The notes under the pieces: model-generated | The model's input: only the letters and a program-made list of their open reading frames with translations | Told to the model about the DNA's origin: nothing | Databases searched by the model: none | Shown here: positions 1 through 10,695 of the stretch, one piece after another | Layout: each line of letters opens with the position of its first letter | How positions within the stretch are numbered: the stretch's first letter is position 1 | Made by a program: the position numbers and the translations under genes | Source: Rhynchosporium graminicola | Taxonomy: Eukaryota > Ascomycota > Leotiomycetes > Helotiales > Ploettnerulaceae | Reading direction: 5' to 3' | NCBI GenBank assembly: GCA_900074885.1 | Contig: FJUW01000076.1 | Span: 62,001 to 126,000 of the forward strand | DNA: 64,000 nt

Positions 1-1537
1 ACCAAAGAAAGTGCTTCACACTGCCATACCCGCACTCTACGGATTCGCCATGTTCGTTCCCCCCTTCCAAATTCCACTCCATCAAATAACATGGCTAACA
101 CGATTCAGCACAGTCGCAACCTCAGCTTACACCCCAGCAATCCCACTAATCATGAAAGAGTTTCATGTGAAGCGAGAAGTCGCTATTCTGCCACTATCGA
201 TGTATACTTTCGGCTTTGTGTTAGGTCCTTTAGTAGCAGCTCCCATGTCTGAGATCTATGGAAGGAGGATAGTATATTGGACGACACTACCACTCCTAAT
301 ACTATTCATTGGTGTTTCTGGCGCAGCAAATAATATCACCCTCCTAATCGTCATGCGTCTCCTCGCCGGCCTTGGTGGATCAGGCGCTTTAGCTATCGGA
401 GCAGGTATAGCATTCTCTTCCCAATACTCAGTCCAACTCCAGCTAACCCTGAGATCAGGAACCATCTCTGATATCTGGCCTCGCAAGTACGCAGGCAAAG
501 CAGCCCTCGGGTTCGTAATGGCTCCTTTTCTGGGTCCAGCTCTAGGTCCATTAATAGGCGCATATATTATCGATGAGTATAACAGTAACTGGCGATACTC
601 CCAATGGTTTGTTTTGCTCCTTGCGGGCCCTATCTTCTTGATTTCGCTCGGTATGCAGGAGACGATGAAGAGTCGAATTTTGTATTTGAGAGTGAAGAAA
701 ATCAAGGGGAAATCGCCTAATCGGGATGGGGATACACCCCTTTTTCTTCGTAAGCTAGGCGCAGGATTGATTAGACCCTTCCACATGATGTTCGTCGAAG
801 TAAGTCACCTTTCTCAATCTCTTCCCTCCCCTTCTTTCCCACAGCCTAAGCATTTAAAAAAAAAAAAGAGATTGAAAACTAATGCTCGAAAAAAGCCCCT
901 AGTCGCCTTCCTATCAATCTACACCGGCTTCTCCTTCGCAATGATGTTCTCCTTCTTCAGCTCCTACAACTACGTCTTTCAATCCATCTACCACTTCTCT
1001 CAAAAACAAATCGGCCTTGCTTTCCTCGGTATTCTAGTCGGGTTCCTCTTCGCCGTCGTAACGTTCGCTGTTTTTGACGCTACACTCTACATCTGCGCAT
1101 CTAACAAAGCAAATGGTGATCCAGCGCCCGAGCATAGACTGTACGCTGCAATGCTCGGCAGCGTACTGATGCCGATCGGTTTATTCTGGTTCGCGTGGGC
1201 GCCAGCAGAAGACGTGCATTGGATCGTCCCCGTGCTTGCTGGCGTTCCCTTCGGATGGGGAAGTCTGAGCATCTTCATCTCAGCGACGACCTATCTCGTC
1301 GACGTTTATCAAGCAGCGAACGGTGCGTCTGCCGTGGCGGCGAATGGTATCTTGCGATATCTGTTCGGTGCTGTCTTTCCGCTTTTTACGATCCAGATGT
1401 ATCAGGGTCTTGGCGTGCATTGGGCTGGTACGGTGTTTGCGGCTGTGGGGACGGTGCTGTTGCCTGTGCCTTGGGTGTTCTTTTGGTATGGGAAGGGGCT
1501 GAGAGGGAGGAGTCAGTATGATACTAACAGAGCTTAG
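1..1537 (+). CDS. MFS transporter, DHA1/polyamine (TPO)-like, 5' partial
   Basis: Plasma-membrane proton antiporter of the major facilitator superfamily, of the fungal drug/polyamine exporter type. The reading frame is already open at base 1 (P-K-K-V-L-H-T), so the N-terminal cytosolic tail lies outside the window. Proposed exons are <1-51, 109-404, 459-799 and 845-1537, and all three introns keep frame. After splicing the order is TM1, then the loop motif PMSEIYGRR after TM2, the GLGGSGALAIGAG helix, DIWPRKYAGKAALG, and the motif-C-like PFLGPALGPLIGAYI. A basic central loop at about 845-900 separates the two halves, and the last six helices end in a short RSQYDTNRA tail with stop at 1535-1537. 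The loop motif and the ALGP helix are typical of DHA1 exporters. The substrate cannot be read from sequence; polyamine or drug export is inferred from family. Intron 1 has a weak GTTCGT donor. Confidence 0.85.
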   Translation, partial: PKKVLHTAIPALYGFAMFVPPFQIPLHQITWLTRFSTVATSAYTPAIPLIMKEFHVKREVAILPLSMYTFGFVLGPLVAAPMSEIYGRRIVYWTTLPLLILFIGVSGAANNITLLIVMRLLAGLGGSGALAIGAGIAFSSQYSVQLQLTLRSGTISDIWPRKYAGKAALGFVMAPFLGPALGPLIGAYIIDEYNSNWRYSQWFVLLLAGPIFLISLGMQETMKSRILYLRVKKIKGKSPNRDGDTPLFLRKLGAGLIRPFHMMFVEVSHLSQSLPSPSFPQPKHLKKKKRLKTNARKKPLVAFLSIYTGFSFAMMFSFFSSYNYVFQSIYHFSQKQIGLAFLGILVGFLFAVVTFAVFDATLYICASNKANGDPAPEHRLYAAMLGSVLMPIGLFWFAWAPAEDVHWIVPVLAGVPFGWGSLSIFISATTYLVDVYQAANGASAVAANGILRYLFGAVFPLFTIQMYQGLGVHWAGTVFAAVGTVLLPVPWVFFWYGKGLRGRSQYDTNRA

Positions 1538-1810
1538 AAGGAAATGCGTGAGTAGGAGTCATGTTTTGTAACACTATACGACCGTAGTTACTTTGAGTAC
1601 TTTCACGACCTAAGCATAGTCGTAGCTCTGAAAAAATCTACGCAGACTTCTACCACATCGCCTGCTGCGTCAATCAATTTCGTCCGCAACTCTACCCAAC
1701 ACGATCTTCAACTCAATCAAACACAGTCCTCAAATCCACCACATCTAGTCCTCGCTATCCATCTTGCATCCAATTCGAGTTATCTTTTACCTCTTATCCA
1801 ACATCTCAAC

Positions 1811-2122
1811 GCGAGATTTTCCGCATGTCTCCTATTTCTGGCGGCTTCTACGGTCACTACAATTGCTCCTTTCGAGTCTGATGAAGATATGTCTTTAGCT
1901 TCTCACCGCAACATATTTGCCAGACAGGTGAGTCAATCCCCTCATTATCGAAGTCATTATTACTGAATGAGTTCTCAGCCAATTAAATGGTATCCTTTCA
2001 AAAACGGCGTATGCTACTGGTATGGTACATACAACTTGTACCACAAAGGCACTTATTGCACGTGTGCTGAGTTGGAAGGATCAGCACCGCTTCAAAGTCG
2101 CGCCTGTTGTAATAAAGCTTAG
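1811..2122 (+). CDS. Candidate small cysteine-rich secreted protein, start codon missing
   Basis: This is a short two-exon frame. Exon 1 ends at 1927, the intron is 1928-1978 (GTGAGT donor, TACTGA branch-like site, TCAG acceptor), and exon 2 is 1979-2122. Exon 1 in this frame reads R-F-S-A-C-L-L-F-L-A-A-S-T-V-T-T-I-A followed by an acidic pro-region ending A-R-Q, which looks like a signal peptide plus propeptide. Exon 2 encodes 47 residues rich in Tyr and Gly with five cysteines (positions 12, 27, 29, 43 and 44, ending A-C-C-N-K-A). No in-frame ATG precedes the leader: codon 1811-1813, where one would fit, is GCG. The first in-frame ATG (1889) lies after the leader. It may be a secreted-effector-like gene that lost its start, use a non-ATG start, or have an upstream exon I could not place. 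No known family recognised. Confidence 0.4.
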
Positions 2123-2697
2123 CGGTCGATTAATCAGATCGGCATTTTTTGGTTATGAGAGGCATATGGGGATAGAGGGGCTAGATAGAACGGGTTAATA
2201 CCAACGTGCATTCTCGATTAGCTATTTACTCCTGTGATTGCTGCCATGTGCACGGGTGACTTAGCTAGCCCACATCCAAGATCTTGCCTTAAGCCTGCCC
2301 ATATGCTAGTCAATCAAGTGGTTTATACTTCCAGACAAAAAACTCTTGAGACGAAAGAGTAGATTCATCTGAGAACAGCAAGCATCGGGGTTTCTGAACA
2401 GAAACCGGGACATAGCGGTGACTGGCATTGATTTGCTTATATGCACGAGTAAACAACAAGAGTAGATGCAGTGTTCGGCGTCAAGCATATTGCGAACATG
2501 CGTCGTGGGGAGGCAGTGTCCCTTAGCCTAGTCAGATATTGCATTCTCGGTTAGAAGCTCATTTTGTTTCACAGAGACTGGCTACTCGACGAATTATTTG
2601 ACAGAGAAGGTGGATAACAGAGAGCTCACTTACGAGCGAGTGATGTGCGAATCTGAAAGTGAAAGGTGACGGTCACCATAGATCTAGCCGCTACAAA

Positions 2698-3090
2698 ATG
2701 ACTTTGACCCCTTGGCTTTTTATTGATGTACCAGAATATGGATAGTCAATTCAAGTTATTCGATATAGTATGTTAAAAAATCATCATCTAGCGACGAAGC
2801 TTGTGTTGAGGCTCGGGCCGGAGCCAAAGATGGGGACTGCAACCGCGTTGCAGTGGAGTGGCTTCCCCTGTACATCGAATGCTTACTTGTATGTACCAAT
2901 TCGAAGCAAGGTAAGTCGCCGCTTTGTTTGTATCTATCAGGCCATATCTTGAATCTTAACAGAGGGACACACGAGGATACTTCCAGATGCCCTCGAGAAC
3001 GATGGAAAGCCAGAGGCTGGGGCCTGTGGGCCGTGGCCGCTCGCGTTCAGATGGACGAAGTACTTGACTAGGTACCTATCCATTACTTAG
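2698..3090 (+). CDS. Possible 99-aa three-exon gene of unknown function
   Basis: A model that fits the splice signals: exon 1 2698-2727 (begins M-T-L-T-P-W-L-F-I-D), intron 2728-2768, exon 2 2769-2910, intron 2911-2962 (GTAAGT donor, TTAACAG acceptor), exon 3 2963-3090 with stop TAG. Both introns preserve frame, and the second has near-consensus ends, which is the main support. The product would be a soluble, mildly acidic protein with four cysteines and a Ser-rich start; no domain is recognised. The first intron is only 41 nt with a weaker GTACCA donor. It could be a chance reading frame. It lies between the MFS gene and the kinase gene, facing the same way as both. Confidence 0.25.
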
Positions 3091-3718
3091 CCACGTGAAA
3101 AATATTCTTAAGGTAAGTACTGAGAATTTTCTCAAATTTCTGCTAAGGGCATGGCATTTCGAAGATCTGATGGGATCCCAGAAAGGCTTATGATGGGTTT
3201 GAAGAAGTCGAAAGGATAAATCCCTTTTCTTGAGGAGGTGAAGAGACTGGAGATGAAAGATATCAAGAGAAAGTCCTTGAGGACAGAGGGAGAGAAGAAG
3301 GAGAAGGGAGATGAAAGAATTAGCGATAAAGGAGAACTGTAAGCAGCACCTAATCTCATCCCGCTGATGCCCTCAAGTTGTATCGAAGTCAACAATCGCT
3401 ACCTGCCGGAGCCTATCCTATCCTGGCGTAGATCAGATGAGGTAAGACATTGTGGGGAAAGCTCCACGTACGCTGCCGACATTCCCCCGCCTGAAGCTAT
3501 ATGGCGTAACCTTGCTTCTTAACAAAACAAACATTCCAATATACCCAGACAACACAACACATAACTCCTTTGACTGCAACCAGTAAGGACCGCTATAACA
3601 TACCATACAACTCAACTTGACTCTTGCCCTCATATCCAAGATTTGGGTATGTGGGGATAAATTCCTCATTATGTTCTTGTGATCAATAAGCACCTACATC
3701 CTTCCCTCACAACTCAAC
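3091..3718. other. Intergenic / kinase 5' region
   Basis: No supported gene. Short reading frames on the minus strand (3132-3395, 3433-3693) show no recognisable domain and have purine-tract composition. The segment just before 3719 is C/T-rich, as in many fungal 5' leaders. Confidence 0.5.
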
Positions 3719-6005
3719 ATGTCCCTCTCTCTTGTTCCGTACTCTTCGAGAGACAGTCGCGAGATTGTACTGTGAGTATCAGCCCTATGCGCATCCCAGC
3801 ATAACTCATATTCCTTCTCTCTCCAATGTTCTATGAAGATATACTATTGGCCATATGCTGAACTATGCTCTTGAAGCCGTCATAACGATGCTATCGTGAT
3901 TCGCGATCCAGTTTCTCGTCAACTGATCATTCGCGGAGCAACACCCTCCCCCTCCTTCTCCTCGGATTGCCCAACATGCCACCGACCCTTCCGATCCTCG
4001 TCTCCTGAACGAAATACGTCTCCCCACCGATCGTCGCCCTTCATCAGTCCCGAATACTTTCGCATGCTACAGTCGGCTCATAATGGTACAGAAGAACACG
4101 AGCCGCCTTCAAGTCCAATTCGAAGACTTGTCCAGACACCATTTCCGTCTGCGTCAAATAGTACTGGAGGATCTGTATCAGATGTGGAATTTGTGACAAG
4201 CACTCCGGCTCCGCAGACTGGTCACAGCATCAAGAAGGAAGCGTTCAGCCCGAATTATTTTCAGCAGTTCTTTACGGAGGAAAAGGAGCTTGGAAGGGGT
4301 GGAAAGGGTGTGGTTCTTCTAGTTCGGCACGAACTGGATGGCGTCTCTCTAGGTACATATACCGTTGGAATCAAGAGTACAAAGTGCTGATTCTAGCAGG
4401 GCAATTCGCCTGCAAGAGAGTGCCTGTTGGTGATGATCATGCTTGGCTCGAAAAAGGTATATGCTGCAAAATCGCTCAAATACCTCACTAACAAAGACAG
4501 TCCTTATCGAGGTCCAGCTTCTCCAAGGCTTATCACATCCCAATTTAGTGTCATACCGCCATGTCTGGCTGGAAGACGTCAGGCTACATCGATTCGGTCC
4601 GTCGGTTCCATGCGCCTTCATTTTACAACAGTACTGCAACTCCGGAGATCTTCTTCACTACATAATCGGTCCCGCTCCCGAAGTCAGGAGCGTCAAGGAA
4701 CAGTTGAAAGAGCAGATGCGAAGAAGGTCTCGAGGACATTCGGAGCGACCTGATTTGAGATATTCTCAGCGGAAGCTATCTTTCGAAGAGATATACTCTT
4801 TCTTCAAAGATATCACATCTGGTTTGGCACACCTTCACGCCTCAAATTACATACATCGTGATCTCAAACCCAGTAATTGTTTGCTTCACAAGGACGGCAA
4901 CGACTTCAAATGTCTAATCAGCGATTTCGGTGAGGTCCAGGCTGAGAATGTGGCCCGGAAGTCGACAGGCTCGACTGGTACGATTTCGTATTGTGCGCCA
5001 GAAGTCCTCAAAAAAGATGAGCTGGGTCGATATGGAAACTTTACCACGAAATCCGACATCTTCAGCCTTGGTATGATTCTCTACTTCATGTGCTTCGGAC
5101 GTCTTCCATACAAGAGTGCAGACAGCATTCAGGAAGAATTCGAGGACATAGATAGTCTTAGGGCAGAGATCAGTGGATGGTCCGGGTTTGTCGACGAACG
5201 ACGTGAGAGACCCGAGCTACCAAATCAGCTCTACGAGTTCTTGAAGCGACTACTTGCGCTTGATCCCAACGAGAGACCCAGCGCAAGTGATCTTCTTACC
5301 GCAATTCGCACCGAGAAAGGTCTTGAAGCTCCATCACGCACCAGGAATGGTAGCAACGCGGGACTTGGTGGCCGTATCATTCAATCATTCGATTCTCCGA
5401 TGCCACCAGGTACCCCCGTGAACGGTATTTTTCTCCCATTCGAATTTAAATTCCCCTTCTCATGGCAAAAAATAGAACCCAGTAAACGAGTCCGATCAGG
5501 CGCATATATTGAGGATGCTATTGAGCCTTCGTTCCCACAGCCGACTCCCAGCTCCCAACTAGTCCTCGAATCTAAATCGCGTTCTCCTTCACGCACACCC
5601 AGCCCGCATCGAAACGATCCTCCTTCATTGATACCCAGAACACCATTACTGATGCCACCGCCCTCGACGCTCTTGTCGCGACTCACTCACAAAGTCTCGA
5701 TATACAGACACTACGCCGGTACGTGGGCAAGACTCAATCGGCAGCCGTTGCACCTATTTCTCAGATTGGCGATCTTCACTGTCAAGGTCGCGAGTGTGAC
5801 GAGACCCTGTGCGCCCCTCGTCACGAAGGATATAGTCATGTGGCCGCTTGTTACGCTGGCTGCTATTGAGCTGGCGATTGGGACAAGCTTGGCTTGGTCC
5901 GTGGTGGTAATGAGTCTCGTGGCGCATTTTGTGGTCCTGGCTGTTACAGTCAGGTTTGGTGGGGGTTTGTGTATAAGGGATATGAACTGGGGATGGACGG
6001 AGTAA
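3719..6005 (+). CDS. IKS1-like serine/threonine protein kinase with C-terminal membrane segments
   Basis: Predicted Ser/Thr kinase resembling fungal IKS1. Exons are 3719-3771, 3877-4352, 4400-4456 and 4501-6005, about 696 aa; a further optional intron at 5410-5475 would remove 22 aa. The start M-S-L-S-L-V-P-Y joins by a phase-2 intron to L-R-H-N-D-A-I-V-I-R-D. A Ser/Pro-rich N-terminal region with one C-P-T-C pair precedes the catalytic domain. Visible kinase motifs are the Gly-loop GRGGKGVV, F-A-C-K-R (VAIK lysine), the alpha-C glutamate in L-I-E-V-Q, HRDLKPSN (catalytic loop), SDFGEV (DFG) and YCAPEVL (APE), so all catalytic residues are present. A Ser/Pro-rich linker follows, then two or three hydrophobic stretches in the last 110 residues, consistent with the tail-anchored layout of IKS1. 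Substrates are unknown. Confidence 0.85.
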
Positions 6006-9000
6006 GGATGTTGGAGCCTTGCTTTGGGCATCAATTGACCAGAGGTCATGGGTAGGGACGACGGAACAGGGGCGGGGCAGGGTAGTTGACTTGCATTTCC
6101 GGTATTTCTGGAGTTCTGGTTCGCCATTGACCTGCAGGGACGGTGTATCAACATTTGGCAGATAGAAGAGGTGATAAGGTGGGGGCGGTCGGTCTTTTAT
6201 TTCCGTGTAAACTTATACCAGGGGATTGGCGTCTTGGGGCATTATTAAGACACCTAGGATCGGAACATCAATGAAAAATTGAAGGACGTCAAAATCTCAG
6301 AGTCAAGAATTATGTTTCAATCTTTGCTGTCTTTTCATCTCGGCAGCTTACAAGACTCCACCAGGTCAGTTCTCATTCATCGGATATTGCGATGGACCAT
6401 GGAATTTACTCGGTAGTCGAACTGACTTTCATCCAGTATTTTACCCAGGCCCAGGATTGTGGGACACATGGTCAGAATATTGTATGACAACTGAGACATT
6501 CGCAAGTCTGTCTTCTATACAAACTCTCTCCTTTTCAAACCCGTGATAGTGCGGTGTGCTCTAAGATGAGATAACTGCTCTCTTTTCCGTCTCATTTCAT
6601 CCACAAGCAAGACAGAGAATATAGAGTCGCACGCGATCGATCGACTCCGAGTTCTCGGAACACATCCCATTCGTCGTTTGAAGGATGTGTAAGGCAAACT
6701 AGGACCCAAGCTTCGAAACGATGAGATGGCGTAGCACGTACGGAGCAATGCGATTGACTCATGGGATAGTTACTAGTTGGTGTGGTGTGTTACATTTCTT
6801 TTTCATACTGCTGGATCTTGCAATCGCTACGTGTACTTGGGTACATGGATTGGAATATTCTGGAGAGATACAAGATCGTGTACGATAGATGGATGGGAAG
6901 GCTCCGGATGGAGGGGGTGGTGGATGGATGGATAGATGGGTGAATAGGAAGTGTGCGATGTGATATGGCAGTTCCGCGGATTTGGATACGGCACAGTCGG
7001 GATCATCCGCGGATTGAGACTGGGACATCGTTCGTGAGATGGTACAAGTCGGTGATATCGAAGGCTGGGTAAGATCACGATGCTGATGAAGCTCTTAAGG
7101 TAGGTAGAGAGAATAGATTGTACGGATGAAAACGTCTGCGCTGGGCCATTGTCAGATAGAACGGAGGCTATACACTAAATCGCATGTAAGCCGTGAAGAT
7201 ATATGAAATATCATCAAAGCGCCGAATTCAATGGATACGATAGCAAAAAATGCAGGAAAGAAATAATTTTTTTTACACATTTAACTGCTCATCCCAAGTG
7301 AGACTCTTACACTACGAGAGATAAGCCGAACCAACAACCTAACCCTTTGAAATGGAATTATACATCACGGTCAATTAAAACAGAGCCATGTTTACAGAAG
7401 CTGGACCAGGCTAGCGGTCCCCTTGGTGATTATCGAGAACGGCGAGCTGTGTATCGATGTTATGTAAACCAGGGCACCGTTCGTGTATGGCAGTGATGTA
7501 CGAAAATGTTTATCGGTAAGTGAGGTGTCACTTATCGCCTGAACCCGCGACTTTCTATTATCATTGTACCTTGGTACCTTTGGGAATCGGAAATATCGTC
7601 TCGTGGCCGCCCGAAGTAGATGGAGTGTATGAGCGAGCTAAACCATGCGACTCGGGTGTTTACTCTTGACTTCCGAGTAGTTGGTGATTGGAAAATGCGT
7701 CGAGCGAGTAGGATTTCTCCCGTTGAATATTTAATGATGTTTTCAAAGAGTTCATGAAGGTGGTCAAGTGTTGAGGTCTGGCGTAGTGACGGCTTGGCGT
7801 GTGTGAATAAATTCTACACTTTTCGACATTTCTTCCATCACAACCGAGCGACCTACCAACCAGCGCCGTATTCACTTCCAGCTTCTTGGCTCCATAATTT
7901 GAAAGCCTGAACAATGATGTTCTCAAATACAGATCTATCACATCCTCGTAACATCTTCCAGAAGCCGGGCCCCCAAGGCGAGCAAGGATATTTTGGGGGG
8001 AAGATATTGGTAACCGGTATCCGTACCACAGCGGAGCCATCACAACATTTGCGGATGCAACCTTGGTTCCGATCATCGACAGTCCATATACCTAGAAGAA
8101 GCGCTCTACAGCGTCTTACTTGACCGTAGCACACGACACACGACGCTGTCGTATCTTTATGCATATGGCCATCACGCAACTTATGCATCCAGGGTTCTCG
8201 TCACCTACAAAAGCAGGGCGATGCAGAATTGCGAGCTTCTCCTCATCTCAGGAACGGCTTTCAAAGGCAATAAAGCTTCATGCAGTCTGCCTCCTCGCAG
8301 CTCGAGGGTTGTTGTTACACCATCTGCACCCAGCTATCCTCCCAGCCCACCTCAGCGGCCAGCCAACGCTCGCCCGGACCCATCCATGTTCGCATCATCC
8401 CATCAATCGGCTTTCCGCCTCTTGTCGTCACACCTCGATAACCGATGAAGAACGATGAGAATCGAATCTATTCATTCCTTCACGGTGTGTTCGGCGAGAT
8501 TGGTTCATGGCACGAACGATGCGTCCCGGAAAACGGGTTCAGCTTCCATATAGCTGACAATCCCAGCTTTATAGCGATAGGGAGGCAGATAATTACCTCG
8601 GGATGAGCTGTCTGCCTTGTGTATCGCAAGAGCGAATATTTTTGGCCAATATACTTGAGTATTTTTGACCATGACTGTACAGCCAGTCAGTACCTTTGAC
8701 GAGCTGACCATTCGCGGGCTCGCAACTTATTTTATTTCTGATTCCATCTTCACATCATCGGGCTTCAACTCTTAGCAAGGGTATCTACGTCTTCGCCGAG
8801 CCAGGCTTGGTTGGTCATTCTCTCTCTCTGCGCAAACCTGGCAGGAATTCGAAGAGGCTGAGGATGTACAACGACTTGGAGGTGCTTCGTGCTTACCCGA
8901 CATGGATTTAGCCACTTCCTGCACGCCTGCCTTACTCATCTGTAGTGGTGCCTTACGAACTGTAAATGCAAGCGCAATACAGGATTGGACGATCGCCTTT

Positions 9001-9308
9001 TTTCCTGAGGATAAGTAAGGAACCTTAAGCAGGTAAGTCCCCTGTTGGTTTCTTCAGATCAAATCGTCGGATTACCTTAATGTACTTCGACTTTTGAAGA
9101 CGCGTAGATGATTCACACACTCGTTTGAGAGACGGAAGGAACTTCAGTTACTCATTGCTTCTATTCCTCAGAGTCCATATTTCCTCCTGTCTGTCGCATT
9201 GCAATTTTGCTTCGTCCTGCGTGGAGTGGAACCAACGTTGCTCAAGACCGTCGCTGTACGATTAAGCTGTCAACTTCTCGCTTTGTGTAACACCATATAT
9301 ATGGCAAA
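6006..9308. other. Long intergenic region, no supported gene
   Basis: About 3.3 kb between the kinase and the permease. Several overlapping reading frames on both strands (for example minus 7660-8076 and 7853-8188, plus 8120-8458) lack domain signatures and compete with each other, so none is called. 6880-6940 is a GGATGGAT/GATGG-rich tract. The final part leads into the permease start. Confidence 0.5.
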
Positions 9309-10695
9309 ATGAGAAGCGGAATATTAGCAAATTTTCTCGTGGGAGCTGCGGTTTCCACAGCTGCAGCAATAGACAGGAGGGTTTCAAAGTCATCATTCTC
9401 AAGAGATATCACGGTCATCTACAAGAACGCGGATGTGATAACACCGAAAGTCTTCATAATATCCATGGAAAGTTACACTCCTTTTCTCCAGAGTCTCTAC
9501 TAAACCACTACAGTTCTCTCCAGAGGCCGATATCTGGTATTCAAATGCAAAGACTCCAGGATCTATCGGCGACCTGTTCGCTAAGAATATCACAATACCA
9601 GGTCTCTCGCCTCTTTTTCCAGATGTACACTGCTTGAAAGATGGATCAGTCTGCCAACTAACCACTGGAGAATCTGAAATCAACGCGGCCACGTCCATAA
9701 CGGCACTCATGCTTACACCGCTATTCGACCTGAAGAAAACATATTTCCTAATCGGTGGAATCGCCGGTATCAACCCAAAATACGGCACTCTCGCCGATGT
9801 CGCTTTCTCCAAATACGCCGTCCAAGTTGCACTTCAATATGAGTTCGATGCACGAGAAATACCAGAAAACTTCACCAATGGCTACGTCCCCCAGGGATCA
9901 ACCGCACCAGACATGTACCCCCAAACCATCTACGGCACTGAAGTATTCGAGCTTAACGAAGCCCTCCGCGACATAGCCGCCGGTTTCGCCAGCACAGCCA
10001 AACTAAACGACACCCTCGACGCGGTCGCCTACCGCTCGAACTACGTCTCCAAAACTTCGAGAGAAAAGAACGTCTACGCGTCCGCCCTCCGTAAACCTCG
10101 AGTCATCAAATGCGACACCACAACTTCAGACGTTTACTACAGTGGCACCTTGCTAGGCGAAGCCTTCGAAAATACAACTCACTTATGGACCAACGGCTCG
10201 GGAATCTACTGTATGACAGCGCAAGAAGACAACGCGACGCTCGAAGCCATGATTCGCTTCGCTGTGCATAAAACGATCGATTTCGCACGTGTCATCATCA
10301 TGCGCACAGCTTCGGACTTTGATCGACCATATCCGGGCTCTAGTCCACAGTTCAATCTTTTTTATAGCACACAAGGTGCTTTTGAACCCGCAGTGGCGAA
10401 TATTTATCTTGCGGGCACAGAGGTTGTTAGAGGTATCTTGAGCGGCTGGAAGAAGACTTTCGATAAAGGTGTGAAACCGATGAATTATGTGGGGGACATT
10501 CTTGGGACGCTAGGTGGGACACCGGATTTTGGACCAGGGATAGCGGGGGATGTGAAGGTTGGCTTTGGCAAGAGAGGGGTGGAGGAGACGGAGGAGAGGC
10601 CGAAGACGAGGGGGGATATGTATATGAGGGGGAGAGTGGGTATGAAAGGCAGATTGGGGGCGGAGGTTGCGAGGAGGACGAATGGTGTGTTGTGA
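9309..10695 (+). CDS. Purine nucleoside permease (NUP family)
   Basis: Member of the fungal NUP/PNP-like family named after Candida purine nucleoside permease, a nucleoside-phosphorylase-fold protein with an N-terminal secretory leader. Exons are 9309-9471 and 9524-10695 (intron 52 nt), giving about 444 aa. Residues 1-21 form a signal-like leader (ILANFLVGAAVSTAAA). Family landmarks in order are VITPKVFIISM, A-D-I-W-Y just after the intron, N-I-T-I-P-G-L-S-P-L-F-P-D, C-L-K-D-G-S-V-C-Q-L-T-T-G, T-Y-F-L-I-G-G-I-A-G-I-N-P, QVALQYEFDAREIP, Y-P-Q-T-I-Y-G-T-E-V-F, ENTTHLWTNGSGIYC, and RVIIMRTASDFDRPYPG near the C-terminus. The last ~45 residues are unusually basic and Gly/Arg-rich compared with the family core. 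The ATG at 9309 is chosen because the upstream ATG at 9301 hits a stop within three codons. Uptake of purine nucleosides is inferred from family. Confidence 0.88.

Noticed and set aside
1195..1521. 108-codon plus-strand frame inside the MFS gene
   Set aside because: Out-of-frame shadow of the last transporter exon.
7660..8458. Cluster of mid-length frames on both strands
   Set aside because: They overlap one another in different frames, have no domain, no consistent introns and no convincing start context.
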